Under the pieces are notes generated by a model. The model made no database searches. It saw only the letters and a program-made list of their open reading frames with translations, and was not told the origin of the DNA. The position numbers and the translations under genes were made by a program. A stretch of DNA of 57,205 nucleotides from Peptococcaceae bacterium UBA5767. Its GTDB lineage: Bacteria > Bacillota > TC1 > UBA5767. The stretch is taken from positions 12,704-69,908 of the forward strand of contig DIET01000007.1 in NCBI GenBank assembly GCA_002418765.1, given 5' to 3'. This document shows positions 44,298 through 52,650 of the stretch, in pieces; position 1 is the first letter of the stretch, and each line of letters begins with the position of its first letter.

Positions 44298-44318
44298 GCT
44301 CTTGGTTTTTCCAAGAGC
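44298..44318 (-). other. Intercistronic hairpin
   Basis: GCTCTTGG (44298-44305) and CCAAGAGC (44311-44318) pair perfectly over a 5-nt loop. On the minus strand no T-run follows; the Shine-Dalgarno of the GT4 gene does. It may stabilise or process the mRNA or modulate translation rather than terminate. Confidence 0.45.
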
Positions 44319-44331
44319 CTAGTCGATGTTT

Positions 44332-45036
44332 TTATATCGATGTATCGTCATCCCTTGCCTCTGGTTTTATTGCCGCCTTCTGGTGCAGTCGAATAATCTG
44401 AAAATAGTCCCGATAGAGCTGCTCTTTGTTTTTTAGAACTGAGTTTTCTCCATGAATTCTGCGATGCATCAAGACCTGATCTGGCATGAAAAAACGAAGT
44501 CCTCTTTCCTTGGCCCGAATGAACCAGTCAATAAATTCTCCGGATTGCAGTTCTTCACGAAAGCCTCCCACCTCCAAAAAGGAGGTCCGCTTGATCAAAA
44601 GACATCCCGCATGATAGCCCGGCATGGGTCCTGGCAAAACCGAAAACTTCTTGGATTGTTCCAGACTAAGTTCCGGGCTGACAAACTGGGTCACGTGTCC
44701 AAACACCCCATCTAGTTCTGGCTGTTCGGTCAGTATTTGCTGCTGGATGCGCAGCTTATCTTTCTCCCAGAGATCATCTGCATCCAAAAACGCCAACAAG
44801 TCTCCTTGCGCCTCTTTGACGCCCAGATTTCTAGCCGCAGACACACCCTGGTGCTCAGCGAGCACCAGTCGTACCGCTTTTTCATGCAGTTTTTTTACCA
44901 CTTGTCTGGTCTCATCCGTCGACCCATCATCCACCACCAGAATTTCCTCGCACGGACTAGATTGTACCGACACACTTCTTAGGGCCTCCGTAACGTATCT
45001 CGCAGCATTATAGGCCGGTATGATGACACTGATCAT
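44332..45036 (-). CDS. Family 2 glycosyltransferase coupled to the PqqD-like gene
   Basis: 234-aa GT-A transferase: ISVIIPAYNAARYVTEAL, EILVVDDGSTDETRQVV, SAARNLGVKEAQGDLLAFLD, DADDLWEKD and GGFREELQSGEFIDWFIRA. GGAGAG six nt before the ATG at 45036 fixes the start; an in-frame upstream codon at 45060 lies within the preceding gene. The ATG overlaps the PqqD-like stop (ATGA), so both are made together. That makes it the prime candidate for adding a sugar to whatever the kinase/NTase/PqqD module produces, which is inference. Confidence 0.88.
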   Translation of the reverse strand: MISVIIPAYNAARYVTEALRSVSVQSSPCEEILVVDDGSTDETRQVVKKLHEKAVRLVLAEHQGVSAARNLGVKEAQGDLLAFLDADDLWEKDKLRIQQQILTEQPELDGVFGHVTQFVSPELSLEQSKKFSVLPGPMPGYHAGCLLIKRTSFLEVGGFREELQSGEFIDWFIRAKERGLRFFMPDQVLMHRRIHGENSVLKNKEQLYRDYFQIIRLHQKAAIKPEARDDDTSI

Positions 45037-45452
45037 GAAGGTCTCTCCGTAAAAGGCCAACCCTGCTCCACATCGATCTCATGGATAGGATCCAGCTCAA
45101 TCAGCTCCTGCAAATCATTGAATTTCTGAATCACCGGTATCTCTTGTTCTTGGCAAGGCGAAAAATCAAAAGTCGGAGGATTTATGCCAGGAGAGCCCTC
45201 CTTCCTAAGCACCAACAGCTCTTCGGCCAGAAGAATCTGGATAAATTCCAATAGTACGGCTTTTGCATGTTCCAGTTTGACCAAAGGCAGCAACTCTTCA
45301 GCCGAAATACCCTGTGCCAAAGCTATCCAGAGTCTGGAGGCACATCCCTTGGCAGTATAATATACCCCGGTTACTGTGTTGATGATGATACTCTCATCAT
45401 CGATGGTTTCATGCACAATTTTTGTTGCGTCAACAGCAAATCTACGAACCAA
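45033..45452 (-). CDS. PqqD-like (RRE) protein with acidic C-terminal tail ending in Ser
   Basis: Residues ~8-85 match the PqqD/RiPP-recognition-element fold (IIINTVTGVYYTAKGCASRL, then WIALAQG), a peptide-binding winged helix. Residues ~93-139 form an extra tail with DLQELIELDPIHEIDVEQGW and the last residue Ser139; this looks substrate-like rather than part of the fold. The start is TTG at 45452 with AAGGGG seven nt upstream. Neighbours are an HPr-kinase-like gene and a PF14907-type nucleotidyltransferase gene, the same trio named HPr-rel-A in predicted systems and also seen as tailoring genes of paeninodin-type lasso clusters. There is no lasso cyclase, leader protease or separate precursor here. 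Confidence 0.8.
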   Translation of the reverse strand: MVRRFAVDATKIVHETIDDESIIINTVTGVYYTAKGCASRLWIALAQGISAEELLPLVKLEHAKAVLLEFIQILLAEELLVLRKEGSPGINPPTFDFSPCQEQEIPVIQKFNDLQELIELDPIHEIDVEQGWPFTERPS

Positions 45453-45470
45453 AATCTTACCCCTTTCCTT

Positions 45471-47168
45471 CTATCCGATACACGATTCGGATACAATCAG
45501 CAAGCGTGTCGGAAAATTATTTCCTCGCTTAGAAAACCAGGTCTTCTGCTCGTGAACCAAATCCAGCCACAGAACATACCGTCCCGGACGAGAAGGCAGT
45601 TGAATAGAAAACGACAGATCCGCCGTTTGACCCGGTCCGAAAAAAACCAAATGCTCGGGCAGCTGATGCATCAAAGGCACCCGGGGCAGATCCCATACCA
45701 TCCAGTCACCCTGTTCGCGTTGTATGTGTCCAGATAATCCAAAACAAGATGTTGCATCCTGATGTTCCCACCAGTAATGGTTTGAGGTATTGCGGACCGT
45801 CACCTTAAACGACACGGTCTCCTCTGGCCGGCCATACAGCACATCCGGGCACATGGCATCCAATTCTATTTGCGCCTGGTAAGCACGCCGCGGCAGTTTA
45901 TCTGTTGGTCGCAAAAAACCAACAGGCACCATGAGGTTACCCTCAAGTGCAGGTCTCCAAAACAGCAAGCGCAGAAAAAGCCATCCACGCGCCCCAGACA
46001 AGGCACGAAAAAGAAGCCATCGTTTTGTTCTATGCAGATAAATGGAACGCAGGCTACCATCAGGGGCGCGCTTTAGGTGCATGTATTTCGCACCTGACTT
46101 ATCTGCTGCAGCTTGACGATAAAAGAACAAATCATCCTGGGCCGCGATGGCCTTGGCATCAAAGCCCGCCTGCGCACCCAGAAGACGATTCACAATCAAT
46201 CTGTCTTTCTCGCCCATGGTGTCTGTTCTGTGCTCCGAAACCAATCGATACCACAAACGACCATAACGTTCTTCTTTCTTGATGATTTGCACGAGTACCG
46301 CTTCGTCCACCAAATGCCCGGGAAGACTGTGTATCAAAGCAAGAGACTCATACAGTGTTTCTTCCAAATGTCTTTGCGAGGCTTCTCGCAGCACCACCGA
46401 CCAATCCAGATTCTTTTGGTGGGCGATCACCATCACATCCATGATCCAGTCCAAACGAACGGAATCTCCATCTCGCTGTCCATTGATGCAGCCCATCAAG
46501 ACCAGATCCTCCGGTCCCATGATGCGAACAGGACATCCGTTCCAAAAAAAAGCTTCGCTCCGATCCCAGATCCTCTCATCCTGCTTCTCGTCAAGAGATT
46601 CCAGCAAAGCGTACCCGTGCAAATCTAGTCCATTTTTCTGCTCGTCAACATAGTCACAAGAATGAATGACCTGCACGGCTTCTTGCGCCTGGTAGCGTTT
46701 CTTCCATCCCTGTTGCTCCAAAACTGCCTCTGCCTCCTTGACCTGATGGGGGCGGATCAGCATATCCACATCTCCCATGGGACGAAGGGCTATGGAGTCA
46801 TAATAACGAAGAGCACAAGCAGCCCCTTTGAACAGCATGACCTCTATCCCATGGTCATGTAATGCCTGGACGGCACGCCCTACGCTAGCCAGCAGCATCT
46901 GATTGCGATAATAAAAATAGCGATAGATCCCTTTCATACGGGCCATATGCCGGCTCTTTCCTTTGGCATCCTCTTTGACCCGATGATACAGCATGGGAAT
47001 CAGACGAAAAGCAGCATAATCCAGGTTCTCCATATCGACCTGTTCCTGCCACAAAGACCAGGCCTCATCAAACGTCTCTGCTTCATCCAGCAGCAGGGTA
47101 AGCATCAAGCGATGCAAAGAATCGATGACAGGAGATGGAGGCAGTAAGATTAAAGGGCATTCAGTCAC
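45471..47168 (-). CDS. PF14907-type nucleotidyltransferase with C-terminal beta-sandwich domain
   Basis: 565 aa. The nucleotidyltransferase core shows IEVMLFKGAACALRYYDS and RPMGDVDMLIR (metal-binding Asp pair) at about residues 110-140. Residues ~425-560 form an Ig-like beta-sandwich (VSFKVTVRNTSNHYWWEH, LPSRPGRYVLWLDLVHE), of a type seen attached to carbohydrate-related proteins. Related enzymes beside lasso kinases extend a phosphoserine with sugars (pseudomycoidin). An ATG at 47183 lacks a ribosome site; GGAGG eight nt before GTG at 47168 supports that start, which overlaps the kinase gene by 8 nt. Role here: transfer of a nucleotide or sugar to a phosphorylated acceptor, inferred. Confidence 0.8.
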   Translation of the reverse strand: MTECPLILLPPSPVIDSLHRLMLTLLLDEAETFDEAWSLWQEQVDMENLDYAAFRLIPMLYHRVKEDAKGKSRHMARMKGIYRYFYYRNQMLLASVGRAVQALHDHGIEVMLFKGAACALRYYDSIALRPMGDVDMLIRPHQVKEAEAVLEQQGWKKRYQAQEAVQVIHSCDYVDEQKNGLDLHGYALLESLDEKQDERIWDRSEAFFWNGCPVRIMGPEDLVLMGCINGQRDGDSVRLDWIMDVMVIAHQKNLDWSVVLREASQRHLEETLYESLALIHSLPGHLVDEAVLVQIIKKEERYGRLWYRLVSEHRTDTMGEKDRLIVNRLLGAQAGFDAKAIAAQDDLFFYRQAAADKSGAKYMHLKRAPDGSLRSIYLHRTKRWLLFRALSGARGWLFLRLLFWRPALEGNLMVPVGFLRPTDKLPRRAYQAQIELDAMCPDVLYGRPEETVSFKVTVRNTSNHYWWEHQDATSCFGLSGHIQREQGDWMVWDLPRVPLMHQLPEHLVFFGPGQTADLSFSIQLPSRPGRYVLWLDLVHEQKTWFSKRGNNFPTRLLIVSESCIG

Positions 47169-48210
47169 AGCATTGCCCTCCATCCAAAAGGAATGTTTGT
47201 ATGGCGCCGGCTACTTCATCCGGATCATCGCTCATCATCACATCATAAGTCTGAAGATGCTGGCACAAGGTGGACAGGGCTCTGAGCATCGTAGCCCCGG
47301 CTCCTGGCATTTGAAGGATGGTGCTACCCGCAAACTCCCCCAGAACCGCCATGGCAGAAACCGAACGAAACGTCGTTTTTGCAGCATGGGTCTGCACTGG
47401 GCGCAAAATATACGACAGCAAAAGGGTCGGATCAGCCATCGACAAAGCATAGCTCTTGTCGAGGATAGCAACATTTTTTTCTTTGGTTTTGTTGGTAGGA
47501 ATCACATAAGGCTGTAGCGACGGCATACGAATCAATGCATCATCCATAATCTTACACCCGTAATAGATTCTGTGCGCGGTATGCGGCAAAGATGCCGAAA
47601 CAGCCACATAATCGTCACCCAAAAAAGAAAGTCCCCGGATCAAGCATTGCAGTGCCGTGGTGGACTTTCCTGCTCCACTTTTTCCGACCAACAAGGCTCC
47701 CGTACCTTGCCACCCTACGCAAGCTGCATGCAAAAAGGTCTGATTGGTCATAACCAAAAACCAGTTGATAATCATGCGCATGGGCGTACAAACCTCATAA
47801 TCTGGTAAAGATATACAGTCTTGAACCGCATAAAAAGCCAACGAACGTTCTGTATCGATCAAAGACAGAATCTGACCCTCAGGATTGTATTGTAGATGGA
47901 TGGCTCCCCGGTTGATCACCAAAACCGTATTCTCATTGTCCTGATGCGGGATCAGTCCCTCCAGCACGGACATGGCCATATTCTCCAACCCCTCAAAGAG
48001 ATAGAGCGTAAACATAGCCTCCGCACCGTTCTTGGGCATCGGGCCATCGACGGCAAGCGTTCGCAAAACCATTTGGGAGAGTTCTTCAGAAGTACTCATC
48101 AATCTAAGGGGCTTACCCGCCAAGAAGCCACCATATTCTCTTGCGGTACCCGTTTTCTTCGATCTCTGGTACCCCAGGATGAATGCATCGGTGATGGATG
48201 ATTTGTGCAC
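47161..48210 (-). CDS. HPr kinase-like serine kinase (HprK-related, lasso/HPr-rel-A type)
   Basis: 349 aa. The C-terminal half has the HprK-type P-loop ALLVGKSGAGKSTTALQCL (residues 172-190), HAACVG just before it, and LSFLGDDYVAVS with the Asp pair. The N-terminal half is unlike true HprK and lacks its second signature. It is probably an ATP-dependent kinase of a Ser on a small protein or peptide. The start is GTG at 48210 with GGAGG nine nt upstream. It is followed by the nucleotidyltransferase and PqqD-like genes in overlapping order. No HPr gene is in the window. Confidence 0.8.
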   Translation of the reverse strand: MHKSSITDAFILGYQRSKKTGTAREYGGFLAGKPLRLMSTSEELSQMVLRTLAVDGPMPKNGAEAMFTLYLFEGLENMAMSVLEGLIPHQDNENTVLVINRGAIHLQYNPEGQILSLIDTERSLAFYAVQDCISLPDYEVCTPMRMIINWFLVMTNQTFLHAACVGWQGTGALLVGKSGAGKSTTALQCLIRGLSFLGDDYVAVSASLPHTAHRIYYGCKIMDDALIRMPSLQPYVIPTNKTKEKNVAILDKSYALSMADPTLLLSYILRPVQTHAAKTTFRSVSAMAVLGEFAGSTILQMPGAGATMLRALSTLCQHLQTYDVMMSDDPDEVAGAIQTFLLDGGQCCD

Positions 48211-48273
48211 GACTTATGGCCTCCCTCTTTGGCTGAAGAATCAAAAAATGAATTTTTGTGAACTTTTTGCTGT

Positions 48274-51069
48274 TTACACTCCGGCTTTTTCATCTTGGAC
48301 AATTTCCATAAAGATCTTTACAACAGCGGGATCAAATTGTCTCCCTGCCTGATCTCTAATTTCTATTATGGCCTTTCCCTTGGTCATGGCCTTTCTGTAT
48401 ATTCGGTTTTCTGTCATGGCGTCATATGCATCCGCTACGGCTAGAATTCTGGACAGCAAAGGGATGTCTTCGCCAGATAGGCCCTGGGGATAACCTTGTC
48501 CGTCCCAGCGTTCATGGTGGGACAAAATATAATCTGCCACGGTCTCTGTCTCCGGGGTAGACAAGGCAATGCTATAGCCAATTTCCGGATGCTTCTTCAT
48601 GAGGACCCATTCTTCCTCCGTAAGTTTCCCTGGCTTATTGAGAATGCTGTCATCGATGCCGACTTTACCGATATCGTGCATCATGGAAAAGAGTTGCAGC
48701 TCATCTAAGGACTGCTGTGGCAAACCCCATATCTTCCCCATTTCCACACAAAGATGTGCCAAGCGCATGGCATGCTCCTCTGTTTCATGGCTTCTGGCAT
48801 ACATGGTGGCCATAATGGAGGACAGCGTGGCACTGTGGTAACTCTTGTGTTCGAACATTTTCCTCTTACGAAGATTGTCCTCTGCTCTTTTTTCCGTATC
48901 TTCCAGGTTATCTTCTGGCTTTTCTTTGGTGGATAGTCCAATGGACAGACTAATGTATTGTTTAGCACTGGAGTGCTTGCGGTTGAACGTCTCACAGGCC
49001 TGTTCAATGCTATGCTGTACCTCACAAGCCTCATGATACCCGGTATGCGGCATCAGGAGAATAAATTCATCACCCCCGGCCCGAACCAAAATATCATCGT
49101 TACGGCAGCAAGCACGCATGATCCCGGCCGTTTCGATAATCATCCGGTCCCCCTCCGCATGTCCAAAGGTATTGTTGATCAACCGTATCCCATTGATGTC
49201 AGCCATCAATAGAGAAACCGGTTCATCCCCATTGTCTTCTAATCTTCTTTTTTCTTGTTCATACTTTTTCCTATTATAAAGTCCCGTCATGAAATCATGA
49301 ACATCCATATACAAAATATGGGCCTGCGCTTTTTTTGATTCTGTAATGTCGATGATGATGCCCTCCAAGGCCTCCACCTCATCTTGGTCATCAAAAACGG
49401 CCTGCCCGATCTCCATGACCCATTTCTTCTCTCCTTGGACCGATGTCAGCTCATATTCATCCTGAAAAATGCTTCGTGTAGTCACAGCATGCGTCCATCC
49501 ACAGTTGATCTTGTCCAAGTATTCCTGACAAATCAGATCATTAAAAGAATACTTATTGTTATCGATCAGATCCTCTGGCTGGCAACCAAGCAACGAAAGA
49601 CACCCGTTTGAAACAAATTCCATGGTCCAATCCCGGTCATAAACGCAGCGATAAGCCACACCCGGAATATGGGAGAGCAAGACCGACTTGCTGCGTTCAC
49701 TTTCTCTCAGCGCGGCCAGTACCTGTTCTCGTTCGGTGATGTCAAGGCCAGAGGCCAAGATACCCGTTACTGTACCTTGCTCGTCTTTGAGTAACGTGTT
49801 GCGCCAAGAAATCATCCGTTCACCCTGATACCGGGTCAGAACTTTGTTTTCCATCACCTGATGATCCAAAGGGCCGTCTTTTTTCATGGTCTGGATGTAG
49901 CGACTCAGCGTAGCGTGATAAGAAGCCGAAACAAACTGCTCCTGCCAGTTTTTCCCCACGATCTCTTCCTTGGGAAGGCCAATCAAATCGGCTCCGGCTT
50001 GATTGATCGAGGTAACACGCAAATCCAGGTCCACCGCCAATACAATCATTTGAGCGATATCCAGATAAGCTTGCGCCCGGTCTTTTTCCTGGTTTCGTTC
50101 CTCTTCCACTTTCTTACGCATGGAAATATCCCGGCTGACACCCTGAAATCCAGTGACCTGCCCAGCCTTATCTCGCAAAAAAGAAATATGCATAGAAAGC
50201 CAAATCTTGGTTCCATCAGCCTTGAAGTGCTCTACCTCTATCATCCGGCTCCTCTGCGGCGAAAAGCCACCCTCTTCTTCTCGTTGCATTTCTTCTTGAA
50301 ACAGATCCTGTAACTCTTTCAAGGATTCCGATGTCAGTTTTTCTTCCATGGTACGGACGCAATGCGCTTCCGGGGTTTCTCCCAACAGTTTTTCCACCGA
50401 CGGACTGACATAGATGGTCTGAAACTGCATGTCCGTAACCCAGACGACATCCATGATGTTCTCTGTCAGCCTGCGGTATTTTTCTTCCTTGCTTCTAATT
50501 TCCTCCTGATGCAGCAGCAGTTCAGCCAGCAATACCGTAACCACCGGATAAATCAGCATCACAGGCATAGCAATCACGCCGATCACCGTAAATCTCTGCG
50601 CCATGGGCAACAACCACATATCCAGGAGCATTACTCCATGCACCACCAGGCCCATCAAGTAAAGACAGATCAGACGCCTTTTTTCATTTCTTTTGAATAC
50701 CCGTTTTCGCCAGAGAAGACCAATCCCTGCGCTGGTCAAAATACTCATGACCCCGGCAAACACGCCTGGTCCCCCCATAAGCACCCGATAAAAAGCCGTG
50801 ATAAATGAAGCGATGGCAACCGGGATCAGACCAAAGATCAGCGCAGTCACGCTCAGCAAGATGCTTCTCGTATCAAAGAAAATCCCTGCATACAAAGGAT
50901 AAGGATTACTCATGATCACCAGTCCGATTCCGGCAACCAGCAATCCATTGATGCTGGCCCGCATGCCTTCCTTGTTGGTGGCAATAAGACCGCTTATCTC
51001 ATTGATTACAAATAGCGATAGCAACAAGGCTGCATTGTTGACCATGCCGATCCAAATATTTGGGTTCAT
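48274..51069 (-). CDS. Membrane 5TM-PAS-PAS-PAS-GGDEF-HD-GYP signalling protein
   Basis: 931-aa c-di-GMP turnover protein. Residues ~1-185: 5TM LytS/YhcK-type sensor (NPYPLYAGIFFDTRSILLS is its signature). Three PAS domains at about 195-315, 330-455 and 460-590. GGDEF at ~595-745 with an intact RAGGDEFILLM, so cyclase activity is possible. HD-GYP at ~750-925 with HDIGKVGIDDSIL, HHERWDGQGYPQG and AVADAYDAMT, so phosphodiesterase activity is possible. ATG at 51069 is preceded by GGGGAG; an upstream frame start at 51102 is less likely. The next gene (HprK-like) follows after 63 nt with no visible terminator, so it may head that operon. Confidence 0.93.
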   Translation of the reverse strand: MNPNIWIGMVNNAALLLSLFVINEISGLIATNKEGMRASINGLLVAGIGLVIMSNPYPLYAGIFFDTRSILLSVTALIFGLIPVAIASFITAFYRVLMGGPGVFAGVMSILTSAGIGLLWRKRVFKRNEKRRLICLYLMGLVVHGVMLLDMWLLPMAQRFTVIGVIAMPVMLIYPVVTVLLAELLLHQEEIRSKEEKYRRLTENIMDVVWVTDMQFQTIYVSPSVEKLLGETPEAHCVRTMEEKLTSESLKELQDLFQEEMQREEEGGFSPQRSRMIEVEHFKADGTKIWLSMHISFLRDKAGQVTGFQGVSRDISMRKKVEEERNQEKDRAQAYLDIAQMIVLAVDLDLRVTSINQAGADLIGLPKEEIVGKNWQEQFVSASYHATLSRYIQTMKKDGPLDHQVMENKVLTRYQGERMISWRNTLLKDEQGTVTGILASGLDITEREQVLAALRESERSKSVLLSHIPGVAYRCVYDRDWTMEFVSNGCLSLLGCQPEDLIDNNKYSFNDLICQEYLDKINCGWTHAVTTRSIFQDEYELTSVQGEKKWVMEIGQAVFDDQDEVEALEGIIIDITESKKAQAHILYMDVHDFMTGLYNRKKYEQEKRRLEDNGDEPVSLLMADINGIRLINNTFGHAEGDRMIIETAGIMRACCRNDDILVRAGGDEFILLMPHTGYHEACEVQHSIEQACETFNRKHSSAKQYISLSIGLSTKEKPEDNLEDTEKRAEDNLRKRKMFEHKSYHSATLSSIMATMYARSHETEEHAMRLAHLCVEMGKIWGLPQQSLDELQLFSMMHDIGKVGIDDSILNKPGKLTEEEWVLMKKHPEIGYSIALSTPETETVADYILSHHERWDGQGYPQGLSGEDIPLLSRILAVADAYDAMTENRIYRKAMTKGKAIIEIRDQAGRQFDPAVVKIFMEIVQDEKAGV

Positions 51070-51174
51070 AGATAGGTCTCCCCCCTGCAAGCGACACCGC
51101 ATGCCATACCGTCAGCCACGTTTTTTGCCTGCCCTTTCATGGCCATCATACCTCATGCACAACATCATAATCCC

Positions 51175-51203
51175 ATTATAACAAGACCGAGACCCTAGGT
51201 CAT
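51175..51203 (-). promoter_or_regulatory. Promoter of the c-di-GMP gene and possibly the whole 40-51 kb operon
   Basis: On the minus strand ATGACC (51203-51198), a 17-nt spacer and the consensus TATAAT (51180-51175). The leader to the ATG at 51069 is about 100 nt. Confidence 0.65.
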
Positions 51204-51344
51204 CTTTAAGTTGTATTTTCCGGTCACTTTCGCTGTCTTAGGGGTTTCTATCGGTTCCTTAACGGTTTTTTAATCTAAAAGGAAGGTTTTTCGTCATATG
51301 CCCATTAAAAGTAACTATAAGGGGTACAAAAGCAATATTTTTAT

Positions 51345-51352
51345 GCTATAGT
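51345..51352 (+). promoter_or_regulatory. Extended -10 promoter for wzz
   Basis: TGC-like element then TATAGT (51347-51352; TG at 51344-51345), about 40 nt before the ATG. The -35 region is weak (TACAAA). Confidence 0.45.
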
Positions 51353-51395
51353 TAATCGGCATACTCAATAGAAAAGAATCATAGGAGCAAGGATC

Positions 51396-52346
51396 ATGGA
51401 AGAAGAAATCAGCCTAAGGGACATCCTTCATGTACTTTGGGAAGGGAAACGCATCGTGGCCACCACCACCGTGGTGAGTCTTTTTTTTGCCTTGGTATTC
51501 ATTTTTTTTATTCGGACACCCGTATACCAAAGCCAGGCGGCCGTCATGATTCATCAGCCTGCCTACCAAACAGGCATCGCCGCCAATTATATCAACCAAA
51601 CTATATCTCCGGAGCTGTTTATTCGAACTGCACAAACCCCTGAAGTGCTGCAACAGGTCCTGGCGGAATCCAAACTGCAGGATACATTGTCCGTCAGCAA
51701 TGTAAGAGATAGCTTTACTTTTTTCATTGATGATGCCTCCGAAGATGTGAGCACCATTGTGGACATTACACTGAAGAGTGTATACCAAGATCAGATCAAT
51801 GCCATGACCACCGCCTTGATTTCCCAAACACAAGTCTATATGGAAAAACGCCTGAACGAGCGCCTTACGGAATTGGAAACCCAATACCAAACGCTAGTAG
51901 ACAAAGAAACAAACGAACTGGCCACAGCCTTGAGCGCTTACCAAACCCTGCGTGCTGGTGAAGGCTTGCCTACGCTGTTGCTACTAAGCGACATGCCGGC
52001 TAACGTACAATATGTCTTAGATGAGAATGAACGTTTTCTGGAAGAGATGCACGACCTAGACAAAGAAAAACAGCTGGAGTACAAACATATCAACGCACGT
52101 ATCCAGCGTCTTTTTGATAGTCAACTCCGTTATGAAGGCTATTTGAACGATGTGCAAAATACGAAAGAATTAAATATCATTCGCGATTCGGTGCGTATGA
52201 TGTCAACGTCCTACTCCCCTGACCGGCCCATCAGCCCCCATCCCGTCACGGACCTCAGCATTGCTTTGGTACTCGGACTCCTGCTGGGTGTTTTCCTCGT
52301 TTTCTTGTTGCATTCCCTGCAAGAAACGACCCCACAGACATCCTAA
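51396..52346 (+). CDS. wzz: Wzz-type chain-length determinant / polysaccharide co-polymerase
   Basis: 316-aa inner-membrane protein controlling polymer length or export. EISLRDILHVLWEGKRIV is the conserved N-terminal helix, followed by TM1 (~20-40), a long extracytoplasmic helical region rich in Gln/Glu (~60-280), a Pro-containing segment (DRPISPHPVTD) and TM2 (IALVLGLLLGVFLVFLL). No tyrosine-kinase domain is fused and none lies nearby. AGGAG precedes the ATG. It is monocistronic between its own promoter and terminator, divergent from the c-di-GMP gene. Confidence 0.9.
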   Translation: MEEEISLRDILHVLWEGKRIVATTTVVSLFFALVFIFFIRTPVYQSQAAVMIHQPAYQTGIAANYINQTISPELFIRTAQTPEVLQQVLAESKLQDTLSVSNVRDSFTFFIDDASEDVSTIVDITLKSVYQDQINAMTTALISQTQVYMEKRLNERLTELETQYQTLVDKETNELATALSAYQTLRAGEGLPTLLLLSDMPANVQYVLDENERFLEEMHDLDKEKQLEYKHINARIQRLFDSQLRYEGYLNDVQNTKELNIIRDSVRMMSTSYSPDRPISPHPVTDLSIALVLGLLLGVFLVFLLHSLQETTPQTS

Positions 52347-52349
52347 AGT

Positions 52350-52378
52350 AAGCCCATCCAAGAGTACTGGATGGGCTT
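52350..52378 (+). terminator. Terminator of wzz
   Basis: AAGCCCATCCA (52350-52360) and TGGATGGGCTT (52368-52378) form an 11-bp stem with a 7-nt loop, followed by TTTCTT on the plus strand, just after the wzz stop. Confidence 0.88.
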
Positions 52379-52444
52379 TCTTGATGTCAAAGCTTGGATG
52401 TCGGCCTACGTCCGCTTTCTTTAAACCGGCACATTGAACGACTA

Positions 52445-52650
52445 TCATGTAATCGTAAGAATAATGATGATGATATAAGGTAGGGCGATGAAAAACTCAT
52501 TGGGAAATTAGCCCGTACCGCTCGACTGCATCAAAATCGCCACAACTTCGGCAAGACCGAACACCAATGTTCCGATCAGCACCCCGATAGGATTCCCGTT
52601 ACCAGGAAAACAAATGGAAAAATGCTCCAACCCCGGACGCCAATGATATT
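52445..52650 (-). pseudogene. Remnant of a BMP-family sugar/nucleoside ABC permease
   Basis: Minus-strand reading gives NPIGVLIGTLVFGLAEVVAI, then an in-frame TAA at 52508-52510, then FPNEFFIALPYIIIIIL before a normal stop at 52445. An upstream piece, GVRGW, is in a different frame, so there is also a frameshift near 52600. These segments match the C-terminal end of permeases such as YufQ/NupQ (RGW, FG..NP.G.L.GALLFG, P..F...LPY). Only about 65 codons remain; the rest of the gene is gone. Confidence 0.55.

Larger units (their letters stand above)
51070..51395. other. Divergent promoter region between the c-di-GMP gene and wzz
   Basis: 326 nt. It holds the two promoters listed separately and nothing else I can name. 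The ~100-nt GC-rich leader of the leftward transcript shows no riboswitch I recognise. Confidence 0.5.

Noticed and set aside
44332..48210. Complete lasso-peptide biosynthetic cluster
   Set aside because: The kinase, NTase and PqqD-like genes fit, but no asparagine-synthetase-like cyclase, no transglutaminase-like leader protease and no separate precursor are present in the window.
47161..48210. True HPr kinase/phosphorylase
   Set aside because: The P-loop matches, but the N-terminal half and the second HprK signature do not, and gene context is not carbon catabolite control.
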